From positions 1,922,001 to 1,986,000 of the forward strand of contig JAGUCH010000004.1 of the NCBI GenBank assembly GCA_019096065.1: DNA of 64,000 nucleotides, in the 5' to 3' direction. Below are positions 1 to 15,945 of the stretch, piece by piece. The stretch is from Paracyclopina nana (taxonomy: Eukaryota; Arthropoda; Copepoda; Cyclopoida; Cyclopettidae). The notes beneath the pieces are model-generated. The model had not been told where the DNA came from. It searched no databases and saw nothing but the letters and a program-made list of their open reading frames with translations. How positions within the stretch are numbered: the first letter of the stretch is position 1; the number at the start of each line of letters is the position of its first letter. A program made the position numbers and the translations under genes.

Positions 1-5751
<5,751 letters not shown>

Positions 5752-6029
5752 AAGAAGTTATGCATAGGTTCACTTTTAAATTAGATCGGCTGTGTCTCAA
5801 GATTTGCTGCGTACATTTTTCGGTGCTTCTTCCATGAAAAAGCAGCTTTTCAGGCTTGCCATCATTTTCGATTACTACATAAGCATCATTTTATTTTTTC
5901 GTATATTCTATACTTTAAAAGATGATCACTTTCCACTCGGGTCACTTGATCCGGAGGGTCGTCTCTTGTTGTGTACACTGAGCTCCCCATCATGATAATT
6001 ATTATTATTGTTATTACTTAAGATATTCC

Positions 6030-6035
6030 AATAAA
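6030..6035 (+). terminator. PFKFB poly(A) signal
   Basis: AATAAA about 280 bp after the PFKFB stop. A minus-strand AATAAA for the convergent carboxypeptidase gene lies at 5890-5895, inside the PFKFB 3' UTR, so the two transcripts probably overlap tail to tail. Confidence 0.65.
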
Positions 6036-6073
6036 GGCAAAAACTTTCTTCAGCCTTTTCTTGCTGTAATTTT

Positions 6074-7661
6074 TTAAGTGAGGCTTTCCTGCATTAGAGT
6101 GAGGCCGATGATCATTGCATCTTGGCCAATGCTGACAATGTTCTCCTCTGGGACTATGAAGCCTTGCAAAGCACTTCCTGACCTCTGTATCAAAGGACTA
6201 AGTTCAATGACGAAAGAGTTGGCTACTTGCCTTTTAGCGCTGGCCCAATCAGTAGAAGTACCTTTGTGAGGGAAGATTATAATTATTTTAAATGTTACTA
6301 AGATTCCTCAATCACCTCCTGCAGTGTAAGTCGTTTTGGCTGCAGATCCGGAAGTATAGGATCTTCCGGAATGTTTCAGCACATTGTCTGCTGCTTTTTG
6401 TGCCATCCTTAGTAGCTCCTTGCTTTGGGAGGGCTCGATGGTGGCAAAGCTGTAGGGATACAAGATGGACTGTCCATGTGAGTGATAGGCCAAATACAGT
6501 TGAATTTGGCCGCGATGTTTGTCAAAAAAGTCGGCGAAAGCTTGAACTTCAGGCTCAGAGTGGGGATAAGGACCCCTGTAGGTTGACCTGCACGGATCTT
6601 TTGGGCCGTCCCAATGAAAGTCAAAGTTTCTGTTCAGATCGACACCGATGCAACCTTTCCTATTGTTATGGTAATTGGATCTTGATTTTCTCCAAAACCT
6701 GTCATTCGAGTGCGAAAATTCATAGCTGAAAGACAAAAATTTAATTCCAGTCCAAAATCAAGTCATTGAATCATTAGTTTCTTACCCGTCAGGATTAAAG
6801 ATGGGGAAAATGTAAATGTCAAGCTGTTGGAGCAAGTTTCGATATTTTTGGGGGGTTTCAGCAAACTCTTTGATCATGTAGACAGCAGACGAAATGGAGA
6901 TCCATTCTCGTGCATGAATGCCTCCTTCAATCAAAACGCATGGCTTTTGACTATTATTAAGGGAAATCTTCACAACCTTTAATGGCCTTTTCTCAGAGGA
7001 CTGGCCAATTTCCAGAATCTGCACATTTTGGTAAAGTGTCTGAGCTAAACAGTCAATAAAGTCATAAATGACGGATACTCCATGATAACGAGTCCAACTC
7101 AACCCACTTGTCCTCTCACAAAACGAGCCTAAAATAATAATAAAATAGTTGATTTTTTAAGCAGCTAGAAAAATGACTTACTTGAGGTTGAGCTCGCTTC
7201 ATCCTCTTGAAAATTGTCTTTTATCTCCAGATTTGATTCTGTGAGTTGATATCTGGTAGGAGTGTTGTTGCACATCCGATCTAGATTGAAGACTTCAATG
7301 CCGGTCCCTTTTAAAAAGTTCACGGTTGATTCAACAAATAGGGTATGGACCAAAACATGGATGGACACTGGGAATGAAGTGACAGTCACATTGGCCATCA
7401 AGTCAATATGCGATGTCACTGAGCGAAGAAAAATGAAATTATTTCGTGTCCCATTTTTAAGCAGAAAATTTCACCTTGCACGAGATAATTGATTTCGTCC
7501 ACGTCTGCACTTTTTCGCACATTAACTTGGAGCAATTTAAAGGATTCGCAATCGTATGCTTCTGCCAAATACGAGTCCGTAATTGAGTCATTTGAGCCCG
7601 AGAAAACGAGTGTTAAAAAGCTCGCGAAAATCGCTACTATCTTCATAATTGAGCGTCCCAT
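6074..7661 (-). CDS. Procarboxypeptidase, M14A family
   Basis: Secreted zinc metallopeptidase zymogen that removes C-terminal residues from peptides, probably digestive. Exons in transcript order are 7661-7475, 7418-7182, 7128-6786, 6725-6316 and 6261-6074, about 454 residues. A signal peptide is followed by an activation peptide (exons 1-2), then the catalytic domain. Zinc ligands are visible in GGIHAREW (His about 213, Glu about 216) and YHSHGQ (His about 337). Substrate-binding NRNF is at about 286-289. The catalytic Glu is in FVIEL (about 412), in the last exon. The first ATG (7661) adds five residues before the better signal-peptide start at 7646; either may be used. All key residues are intact, so it looks active. 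A-type versus B-type specificity was not assigned. Confidence 0.93.
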
Positions 7662-7807
7662 TGTCAACTGTGAGCATCATTTTGCTAATGAACGACACGT
7701 GCAAAAAAATTGATATTTATCCATTTCCAGCCAGGTTACACAGTTTAAATAAAATACTGATTTCTCCGATTTTGTAATTAGGAACTTGTGAAAAAGATAT
7801 AAATGAA

Positions 7808-8746
7808 TCATTGCTGATCGTTTTCAGCTAACACTTGTTGAGTCAATGCCAACTCTCTGTGTAGCAATTTATGGGGCTTCCAGTCAGCTTTCTGGCAATC
7901 CTTGCCGCAATACTTGGCCAACTTGCAGTCGGTGCACGTTTTAAGCTCCTCCATGGTTGGTGGCGTCGCTGAGCAGGACCAGCACATCTTTGCCCATTTG
8001 CCCACCAAATCCGGAAGCTGAGCATTGAATTCCTCCTTGAGGAACTTCCTCATGAGCAAGTCGTACATTTTCACACAGGGATTGAGTGCTGCACATTCCA
8101 GGGCAAACACCAGGTACTTTTCAACCAGTTCTCCACTGGGATCGTTTGTCACATAAGTCTTGAACACTCTCAAGTTGTGCCTGGTGGTTTCTAGGGCTTC
8201 ACCCGATCCCAAGTAGAGGTTCATTTTGGTGCTGAGGGGATCCACATTGCTGTAGTAATTGGCCTTTTTGGCCTTGTAAAAGTACTCCAAGTGGACCTCG
8301 GACTCTTCTGGCAAGGCCACATAGGTGTTGTCAATGGGGCAGCCTTCAAGGTCCAGCCACACGTGGGGAGTGCCTTCGTAGTCATCAGGACCCTCTCTGG
8401 CATTGGCATCCCAAAGGAGGACTCCAAAAGTCACTCTGGCCTTGGCAGACAGCCCCAAATTTTGCAAGTAGAACCTGAGCAGGCCAGAGATGGCCAAGCA
8501 GGAATTGGAAATGATGAAGCAATCAAAGTCATCGCTGTCAGGAATTTTTGAGGACTGGATTTCCATGGACTTGTTCAAGATCTGGTTGATTTGTGCAGCA
8601 TGGTCAGAGGCCGACGTTGGTATCCTCCAAGGTGGTGAGTCCAGGCCTTGTGGCAAAGGCCTGCCATTTTGCACTTTGCCCATGAGCAGCTCCAGAACCT
8701 TGTTCAAAGGCAAAGCAGCCTTGCTATTTTCCTCTGATGCTTCCAT
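7808..8746 (-). CDS. MYND zinc-finger protein with possible papain-like domain, copy 1
   Basis: Intronless 312-residue gene, tandem neighbour of the similar gene at 8847-9716. The C-terminus (about 255-300) is a MYND zinc finger: CWSC, CTDC, KYCGKDCQ and WKPHKLLH supply the Cys/His ligands. MYND fingers usually bind proline-rich partners. There is no SET domain, so it is not a SMYD methyltransferase. The N-terminal part is conserved between the two copies around NSCLAISGLL (Cys83), PHVWL (His128) and IDNTYV (Asp139). The order Cys, His, Asp with these contexts resembles papain or transglutaminase-like folds; that is inference. The ATG at 8746 is the first in frame. TATA-like TATATATA at 8803-8810 lies a suitable distance upstream. 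Biological role unknown. Confidence 0.8.
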   Translation of the reverse strand: MEASEENSKAALPLNKVLELLMGKVQNGRPLPQGLDSPPWRIPTSASDHAAQINQILNKSMEIQSSKIPDSDDFDCFIISNSCLAISGLLRFYLQNLGLSAKARVTFGVLLWDANAREGPDDYEGTPHVWLDLEGCPIDNTYVALPEESEVHLEYFYKAKKANYYSNVDPLSTKMNLYLGSGEALETTRHNLRVFKTYVTNDPSGELVEKYLVFALECAALNPCVKMYDLLMRKFLKEEFNAQLPDLVGKWAKMCWSCSATPPTMEELKTCTDCKLAKYCGKDCQKADWKPHKLLHRELALTQQVLAENDQQ

Positions 8747-8802
8747 TAATCTTGCTGTTATTGTCAACTCAACAAAAGTAGTTCAAAAATGAGTCGAGCA
8801 GG

Positions 8803-8831
8803 TATATATACAGTGTATATACAACTTTATT
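8803..8831 (-). promoter_or_regulatory. TATA-like element of copy 1 abutting poly(A) signal of copy 2
   Basis: Read on the minus strand, AATAAA (8831-8826) would end the upstream MYND gene, and TATATATA (8810-8803) lies about 57 bp before the start codon of the downstream one. The whole intergenic gap is only 100 bp, so termination and initiation signals nearly overlap. Confidence 0.5.
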
Positions 8832-8846
8832 TCGATCTTGGTTAAA

Positions 8847-9716
8847 TTACAGAACTTGGTGGAGCAATTTATGCTCTTTCCAATCAGCCCTTTGGCACGT
8901 GGCATTGCAGTACTTGGCAGTTTTGCACTTGCTGCAGGTGAACAAATGATTGCTCGCATTTTCACAACTCCAGCATTTCAAGCTCCAGACTTGATGCAGT
9001 GGAGCAATGTCCACTTGATAGGTCTCCTTCAGATGCTTCCTCATCAAGTAGTCATACATTCTTGAGCAGGGATTTGGCTGAGCCACATTGGTGCCAAGAG
9101 CTATGAATTTTTCAGTCATTGCAGTGCTCCCAGTGCAAGCATTGAACAATGTCATGTTATGCTTGCCAATTGCAATCAAGTCTGGGCTCTCATCAGATCC
9201 CAGGAACATTTTGTAGTTGGATGTCGTGGGGTTGCATTTTTGGTAATATCTGGCCACTTTTATGCCCAGCATGGGTGAATACTCCACTTGAGGTGAATTT
9301 GGTATCTCCACATAGGTGTTGTCAATGATGCACCCATTGATGTTTAACCAGACATGTGGAATCCCATCAAACTCGTGCCTGATGCCTTCAGGCCACAAAA
9401 GAACTCCATAGGTGAGCCTGATCTTGTCCGCAACTTCAAGCTTGCCAAAGTAGTGCTTCAGTAGTCCACTAACTACCAAGCATGCATTGGACAAAATGTA
9501 TCTGTCCATACTCACATTTCCAGGAATGGTAGCCGACTGGATGGCCAGGGAATTGCTGAGGATAGCATTGATTTTTGCAGCATCTCTGCATGCAGGCAAA
9601 GGCAATCTCCAAGGGGATGAGTTGAAGACTGGCAAATTTGGCAAAAGTCTCCCTGGTTTGACTTTTGAGGCCAGAATCGCGCAGAGCTTGTCTTGCTCTT
9701 TGTTGCCCTCCATCAT
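8847..9716 (-). CDS. MYND zinc-finger protein with possible papain-like domain, copy 2
   Basis: Intronless 289-residue paralogue of the gene at 7808-8746, in tandem and in the same orientation. The layout is the same: N-terminal conserved block with SNACLVVSGLL (Cys79), PHVWL (His121) and IDNTYV (Asp132), then a C-terminal MYND finger (CWSC, CSKC, KYCNATCQ, WKEHKLLH). The two proteins also share SPWR and PWRxP segments and the YGVLLW strand before the His. Lack of introns, while nearly every neighbour has them, may mean an ancestral retrocopy followed by tandem duplication. The poly(A) signal is AATAAA at 8831-8826 on the minus strand. Function not recognised beyond MYND-mediated protein binding. 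Confidence 0.8.
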   Translation of the reverse strand: MMEGNKEQDKLCAILASKVKPGRLLPNLPVFNSSPWRLPLPACRDAAKINAILSNSLAIQSATIPGNVSMDRYILSNACLVVSGLLKHYFGKLEVADKIRLTYGVLLWPEGIRHEFDGIPHVWLNINGCIIDNTYVEIPNSPQVEYSPMLGIKVARYYQKCNPTTSNYKMFLGSDESPDLIAIGKHNMTLFNACTGSTAMTEKFIALGTNVAQPNPCSRMYDYLMRKHLKETYQVDIAPLHQVWSLKCWSCENASNHLFTCSKCKTAKYCNATCQRADWKEHKLLHQVL

Positions 9717-10414
9717 TGCTATATCTGAGCTAATGACGCAAAATGACAGAAAATCTATACTGGCGTTCGGCGTTACCTAGCATAGTGGTATCTATTTTGA
9801 TGTGTAATTGCGGTGTAAAATCGGCGCACAAAATAGCTGAGCACAATGTTTGTGAAGCAAAAATCGAGTTGCAAATTTCATGATTTTACAGCTGAGAAAC
9901 TTTAAAAAGTTACATGATGTGCTAAAATACAATATAGGGCGCTGCTTTAAAAAGTATGACGTAATTATGCTTGCGTTGTTGAATAAACTGAGTCAAGTTG
10001 GTAAATTGAATTATGCACGCGAAAACCACTTCGCATAAAGAAATGATGCCACTGCACTATTATTGTTATTTCGGTGGCTCCAGCTGCTGTGATTGGTGAC
10101 AACGGTTTAAAAAAATATATGTATAGTAGGCTTATGCGTCGTAGCTTTTTTATTTTTCTACGTATGTTTCTGTCTAGTAATTAACTATATCAATTATTAC
10201 GTCCTTCAAAATTGCCAAAAAGTATGGTGGAACTTTTCATAATGCAATCTCCTGCATGCGCTAAGTAGCATAAGTGACACTTGTTAAATTAGCTAATTGA
10301 AAGTTTTCATTCAAGTATGTAGCAGCCAAATTTATAAGCCTTGTTCGTAGTTTTGCAAAGGCTTTTGCAGAATAAAGACTTACAAATATAACTTGATAAA
10401 AAATAGTTGCTGCC
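9717..10414. other. Divergent intergenic region
   Basis: It separates the minus-strand MYND gene from the plus-strand PAN/kelch gene and so should hold both promoters. AT-rich; no coding exon or convincing repeat seen. Confidence 0.5.
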
Positions 10415-12472
10415 ATGAGGAAAGAAGTGATCTTATTCTTTATTAGCTTGATTAGTTTGATGGTAGCCATGGCCAAAGTTAGCCAAAAAGTGTTCAAAAG
10501 GGGAACTTTTGATTTCACTTCGGCAAGCTTTTTGAAAACCAACTTTTCATACGAACTCAAGTAAATTGGCACCTTGGATTAGACATACAGACTGTCCCGG
10601 AGATTTCTGCACACTTAGAATTCAAAAGTTTGTGTTACAAATTCGGGAAATATTAGACACAATGGATATCATTGGAAAGCTTGAATCTTTGGCCATCTTT
10701 TTTTGCTTCGATGGATAAAAGAAATTAAAAGTAAAAAAATGAGAAAACTCAATTTTCCTTAGGTACCCTTAATTTTTCTCCCAAAAAAGCAAATTTGCCA
10801 AAATCGGCTATTATTGACCAAATTTTCAGCTAAGCTATTCCTGGCTATTTTTTGACATTTTTTCATGAAAAAAAATCTTGCAGCACTGTGCTGGCTCATC
10901 AGAAAGGTGGTTGAGGGCCACTGCCTACTAAAAAAGTTTCAAAATTGGTGTTTTTAAAAAAACATCACATCTTTGGGATTTTTTGTTTATGAATATCAAA
11001 TGTTTAACCAATTTTATGTGAAATTGAATAAATCATTTTTTTGTGAAAGTGACTTTTCATCACGAAAATCAGTGAAAACGGGCGTGAATTTGGAGTAACT
11101 ATCAATTTTGTGGTCTAAATCAAAATGTGAATTAATACTTTTTAAAAATCTCAAAACTAAAAAAGATGGCTTAATTTTCAAGCTTTCCAACGGTATCCAT
11201 TGTGTCTATAGTATTTCTAGAAGTTCAAACACAAACTTTTTATTTCAAAGTGTACAGAAATCTACGGGACAGACTGTATATTATAAGGCTACATTAAATA
11301 TTTTTAGCAACAAGTTCGTTTGCTCGTTGGCATGCCAATTAACGCCACAATGTACTGGATTCTCCTTCAATGGAATCTGCAATATGACTGATAATATACC
11401 AGCAAGGACTTCACAAGCCTCGCAAAACCAACTTGAGCTATGGAGATCAGACGACGACACTTTGGGTAATTCTGGGGAAATTAAAATGTAAATTAAATTT
11501 TTCATTAGGCGGCTTTGAAACAGTTCCACATTTTCTGATCATTCGCACCTTGACTGGGGAAATAAGTGATGTCAGTGCCTCAAAATCTCTAAGTTTGCCA
11601 GTAAAATTCAACGCTACTTGGCCCATCACAGGGGAGCGTTGTGGCCCTTACATTTTAGGCAGCAATTTGACAATCAAACTGATGCTACTGCCCAAAATGA
11701 GCGTGCCAACCACGAGGAAATATGTCATGTGGAATCTGGGAGAATCAAGCATGAAATTTTCTGATCACGAGATTCTGGATATTGGCTTGAACAATATGAC
11801 GTCCGGAGCTTCATTGAATAATGTCATGTTTCTAATCGGCTGCGGAGGTGCACACAAAATGTGAATGCATTTATACATTCGCTCAATTAAATATTTCTTA
11901 AAGATGCTTTGAATGAAGCTTGGGGATATGTGAACTTTGAATGGCGCAAGCTCAAGACTTTTTCCAATGCTGCGGAATTGACTTGTGCCAGCTTCGTCGC
12001 AGATGATGAGAATTTCGTCTACTTCTCTGGTGGATCAAATTTGAATGATTCCAACCTGCACGAGTACAGGTTCGACACAGATAGCTATTCAGTGATGAGT
12101 GAGAGAAGTGGACAACAACTGGTCTTCAATGGATGCGCTGGGTACAAAGATGACAAGGGGCTGAGATACTTTGTCACTGTTGGAGGACTCGATAAGCGGA
12201 CCTGGTTGAATACAGACATGGTGAAGGTGCAGAGCTTCAATTTCACTTCGAAAGCCTGGATCATGCTGGCCAATTACCCTGTGCCCATTGTGAGCGCAAG
12301 TGTGGTGGCCAACAGAGGAGTTCTGTACGTGTTTGGAGGGAAGGCAAGTGAAGGCCAATACCTAAAAGTCAATCAACTCTCTTTGAGGAACATGAGCCAA
12401 GGGTGGACACTGCTCACCGATTTGGACAGCCCCGTAAGAAAGCTGGACGATTTTGTCATTCCTTACGTATGA
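10415..12472 (+). CDS. Secreted PAN/kelch-like protein
   Basis: Exons 10415-10560, 11308-11465, 11509-11847 and 11904-12472 encode about 403 residues. Exon 1 gives a clear signal peptide (MRKEVILFFISLISLMVAMA). Exon 2 has a small Cys-rich module (CSLACQLTPQCTGFSF ... CNM) resembling PAN/apple domains. The rest has repeated strands typical of kelch beta-propellers (VYFSGGS, FVTVGGLDKRTW, LYVFGGKASEGQY). The segment FLIGCGD aligns with IIGCDS and VIGCDS in the kelch parts of the genes at 38.3-41.3 kb and 62.5-64 kb, so the three belong to one local family. Intron 1 (10561-11307) is almost wholly a transposon-like inverted-repeat element. No transmembrane segment was noticed after the signal peptide; a secreted role is likely, ligand unknown. 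Confidence 0.75.
10588..11276. mobile_element. TA-flanked inverted-repeat element (mariner-type MITE)
   Basis: A 689 bp unit with roughly 100 bp terminal inverted repeats. The left end CAGACTGTCCCGGAGATTTC matches the reverse complement of the right end (CAGTCTGTCCCGTAGATTTC) and the match continues through GACACAATGGAT and GGAAAGCTTGAA. The dinucleotide TA flanks both sides (10586-10587 and 11277-11278), as for Tc1/mariner insertions. No transposase frame is present. It sits inside intron 1 of the PAN/kelch gene. The arms are about 80% identical, so it is not very recent. Confidence 0.85.
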
Positions 12473-13128
12473 GCAAAAAATAACGATCAGCATATCAGAA
12501 TGTAAAACTGATTTAAAAGTTCTTGTATTTAACACAGCACATAACATGTAGGATGTTGACAAAGATTTAGAGAAAAGAACAGTAGGTGTTTCATCTATTG
12601 TACCTATTTTCACACACGTATGCAAAATATTAATAAGATGGGAATAATGAATGAGCAGAAGGTGGTTTCGCATAGTACTTTTTTTCGTAGTAACAGTTGA
12701 AGTGCAGAGGAGCTGTTGGAACTCGGGTGGAGGAGTAGTAGTGATTTTTTCGTTTTTATTTTGAAAAATTTCTTGAGAATCACAGAGATTTTACCAGGCA
12801 CAAAGCTGCTCCTCCAGATAATAATAATGCCATCTTGCGTTTTTTGGTTGCAGAGGAGCAACATTTGGGCTAAAAATGTACAAAAAATGCGGGAGAAAAA
12901 CTTACTCGTTACTCTTTTTTTTTTTTACATAACTTGTTGATGGCAACTAGTGAAAAGTGTGTGTGTGTGATTATTATTTTAAAAGATTAATAATCCATGT
13001 CGATCCATCCAGCAGGCAATGACGAAAAGAATGTTGTTCAAAATGAACAAAAAAGGCAGGTTGTCTTCTATCTATACTTGACTTTGCATTCGTTGATCAT
13101 TCACTCATCCTCGATTTGTATTGCATTC
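12473..13128. other. Convergent 3' intergenic region
   Basis: Lies between the PAN/kelch gene (+) and calreticulin (-). A minus-strand AATAAA at 12760-12755 may end the calreticulin transcript. Nothing coding is seen. Confidence 0.5.
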
Positions 13129-14456
13129 TTACAGTTCGTCGTGAGCCTATTGAGAAAAACCACGAATTAGGACACGAAATCGGTTTTATTCTTGGTGAAT
13201 TTACCTCCTCTTTGGTTTCCTCCTCGTCGTCAATGTCATCGAGATCTTCATCTTCATCCTCCTCGGGATCAGCGGAGGTCTTGGCCTCAGCCTCAACCTT
13301 GGCCTTCTCCTCTTCATCTTGAGCATCCTTCATGGCCTTCTCGGCATCCTTGGTTTGTCCCCAGGTCTCGTCGCCGACCCTCTTGGCCTCCTCGACGTCG
13401 TCAGTGATGAGGATGTTATCGAAAATGGTGCCGGACTTGACCTGCCACAAATCGAAGCCGATCTTGCAGACCTCGTCAAACTTGCCCAAGGTCTTGGCCT
13501 CGTCAGCATTGTATTCAGGGTTGTCAATCTCGGGGTGGATCCACTTGCCCTTGTAGTTGGGGTTGTCGATTTGCCTGGGCTTCCACTCTCCCTTGTACTC
13601 TGGGTTGTCAACCATGGGTGGCTCCCACTCGCCGTCCATCTCATCGTCCCAATCCTCGGGCTTGGTGGCATCAGGATCAGCGATGTGCTCAGGTTGGTCC
13701 CAGTCCTCGGGCTTGGAGTCCTCGGGGTCGTCGATCTTGGCCCTGTCATCCCAGTCCTCGGGCTTGGAGGCTTCGGGATCCTTGATCTTCTTGGGGGGAA
13801 GGAAGTCCCAGTCTTCCTCCAGAGTTCCCTTTTGAGCGGACTCGTTGTCAATCAGCACCTCGTACGTGCCATCGGGTTGAACGATGAGTGTGTACAAGTG
13901 GGTGAACACGTCGTCCTTGCATCGCACCTCTTTCTTGATCAAATGGTTCTTCTCCTTATAGTTGAAAATAACGTGGACCTTCTTGGTGCCAGGGCCGCAG
14001 ATGTCAGGCCCGAACATGATGAGGTAGGGAGAGTCGCCGTGCATATCGGTCTGGTCTAGTGAGCAGTCGAACAGCTTGGCATATCCGCCACCGCAGTCAA
14101 TGTTCTGCTCGTGCTTGACTGTGAATTGCAAGACAAGGGGCTTGTCCTTGTTTGAAAATGGCTTGAACTCGGAGGAGAGAGCGTAAAATTTGGCATCTTG
14201 GCTGGTTTGAATTCCCTTGTCTTTGTCAGCATCTCCGTAAAATTTGCCGGCTGTCCATTCAAATTTGCCAGCTTCTGCTCCTTTGTGTGTGGACTGCACC
14301 CATCGGCTTTCCCAATCAGCTGTAAATCAAATATTCACATTGATAAAGCTATCTTATAAATTGTGTCCGCAACTTACCTTTGTCAAATCTTTCTTCAAAG
14401 AAGGTGTCAGCCAAGGCTGACCCGAGACATACTAGCAGCAATAATGACGTCTTCAT
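13129..14456 (-). CDS. CALR: Calreticulin
   Basis: Endoplasmic reticulum calcium-binding lectin chaperone for glycoproteins. Exons in transcript order are 14456-14378, 14319-13205 and 13146-13129, about 403 residues. Exon 1 supplies the signal peptide (MKTSLLLLVCLGSALA). The N-domain follows with the usual FYALS and KHEQNIDCGGGY segments. The P-domain has three repeats of the KPEDWD type and three of the (D)NPxYKGxW type. The C-domain is Asp/Glu-rich. The last 18-base exon encodes only AHDEL plus stop, restoring the ER-retrieval signal HDEL; without that splice the frame runs on into unrelated residues. Both introns are 58 bp. Identification is secure. Confidence 0.98.
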
Positions 14457-15945
14457 TCTGCAAAAAGGAAAAAGGATTGAATTACAAGAATCAATAATTC
14501 ACACAATAGAGGCAAAAGCAGGCGATACATTTTTTCGCAATATGCATATATCGATTGTTGTAATTGAAAATGAGAGGCTTGGAAGTTTACAATCAGACGA
14601 AAGAACTCGTTTTATTATGCTATATAATAGTTGAACTTATTAGGTGTCCTACTAATATTGGGCTGCCATTTGTCACAGGTTGTACAAACGTGGCTGGCCT
14701 TGGCTTTGATGGGGGAAATCAATATGCTAACACTCAAAATTAGAAAGCACTTCATAGTTGTCAGAAAAGATGCCGACATGAAACACTCTAATTTTAAGAC
14801 CTAATTAGCTAAGAAAATCAATACTGCGGTTTGCCAGAATAAGCTCATTAAGTAAGCTTCAGACTGCCATTGAAAATGCACTTCTGCTGGTTATTAAGCC
14901 TAATTTTCACTTGTCATGACTTCAGCTAACTTTTGCACATGTTAAATGGGGAAAATTGGGCCCATTTTTAAAGTCGGATTGCAAACGGGCAGAAATCCGC
15001 GAAATGAAAGGGTGTCAACCAAATGAAAGGCTAATGAGCAACACTAAGTAGCTGTCAAGGTCAGCAAGAGCTAATAACTTACATTTTCAACCTAAGAAGA
15101 GTGGATGAAGCCCGTGTGATGACGAAGAACTGTGAATTTTCAGCTTGGGGAGCGGTGAATGTGTTTTTACTTATTGCCAACCGGGACGCACGCGATTGGC
15201 GGAAAAATTACACACGGACGATTCTCATTGGTCAACGTGGCAGCTACTACACCAGAGGAAAAGCAACGCGCACTGCTAGCAACGCGATAATCGAGTTTCC
15301 TCCGGTGACACAAAAAACACTTGTGTAAAAATGACATTTCCAGCGACGATTTGCTCAATTTTACCTTTCGCACATATATGATTGGCATCATTAAGCGTAT
15401 TCAAGAATTCAGTTTTTGAGCTAGGCGGAAGATTGAGGAGATTTCCACGGATTTCCTCCTAGCCGGCATCCAGGTCCATCTTTTGTTGAGTGCATACGTG
15501 TGCAAAGCAAGTGCAGTCAGTGGTGCCTAAAATGCTGTCGCTTATTACCTGGCGAACTTGATATATTTCATGCTCGACCAAACCCTTTCAAGATCGATCA
15601 TAAAGCGGGAAAAATTTCGAAAACTGAATTTTCGAACAGAGTACCTGTTTCAAAAGACTTCTAGAAACTTCCATGCTATCCACACTTGTTCTATTTACCT
15701 TGAATGCACTGTGCACTGCATGCTACATCATTTTTTTGTAATGCATGGAGTTCCATTGAAGGTTTTTAATGGTTATATCAATGCCTGACATATTAAAGAA
15801 TGCTATTGTTTACAACATATGAAATATTAGGTGTTTTTAGTTGAATCATGAACAGAATCAAGTTGAGCATTTTAGAAGGGAAAGCAGGTAGGCTAGCCTG
15901 TCACACTATTGCAAACATTAATGATTGTTTGTTTTTCATAGCAAA
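14457..15945. other. Divergent intergenic region
   Basis: Holds the upstream regions of calreticulin (-) and the C19orf44-like gene (+). Short open frames only; no family recognised. Confidence 0.5.

Noticed and set aside
10261-10572. 103-residue minus-strand open frame
   Set aside because: Opposite the signal-peptide exon of the PAN/kelch gene, which has consistent splice phase; the minus frame is a shadow.
13319-14059. Long plus-strand open frame (246 residues) opposite calreticulin
   Set aside because: It is the antisense shadow of the biased, repetitive calreticulin coding sequence; no family resemblance or splice context.
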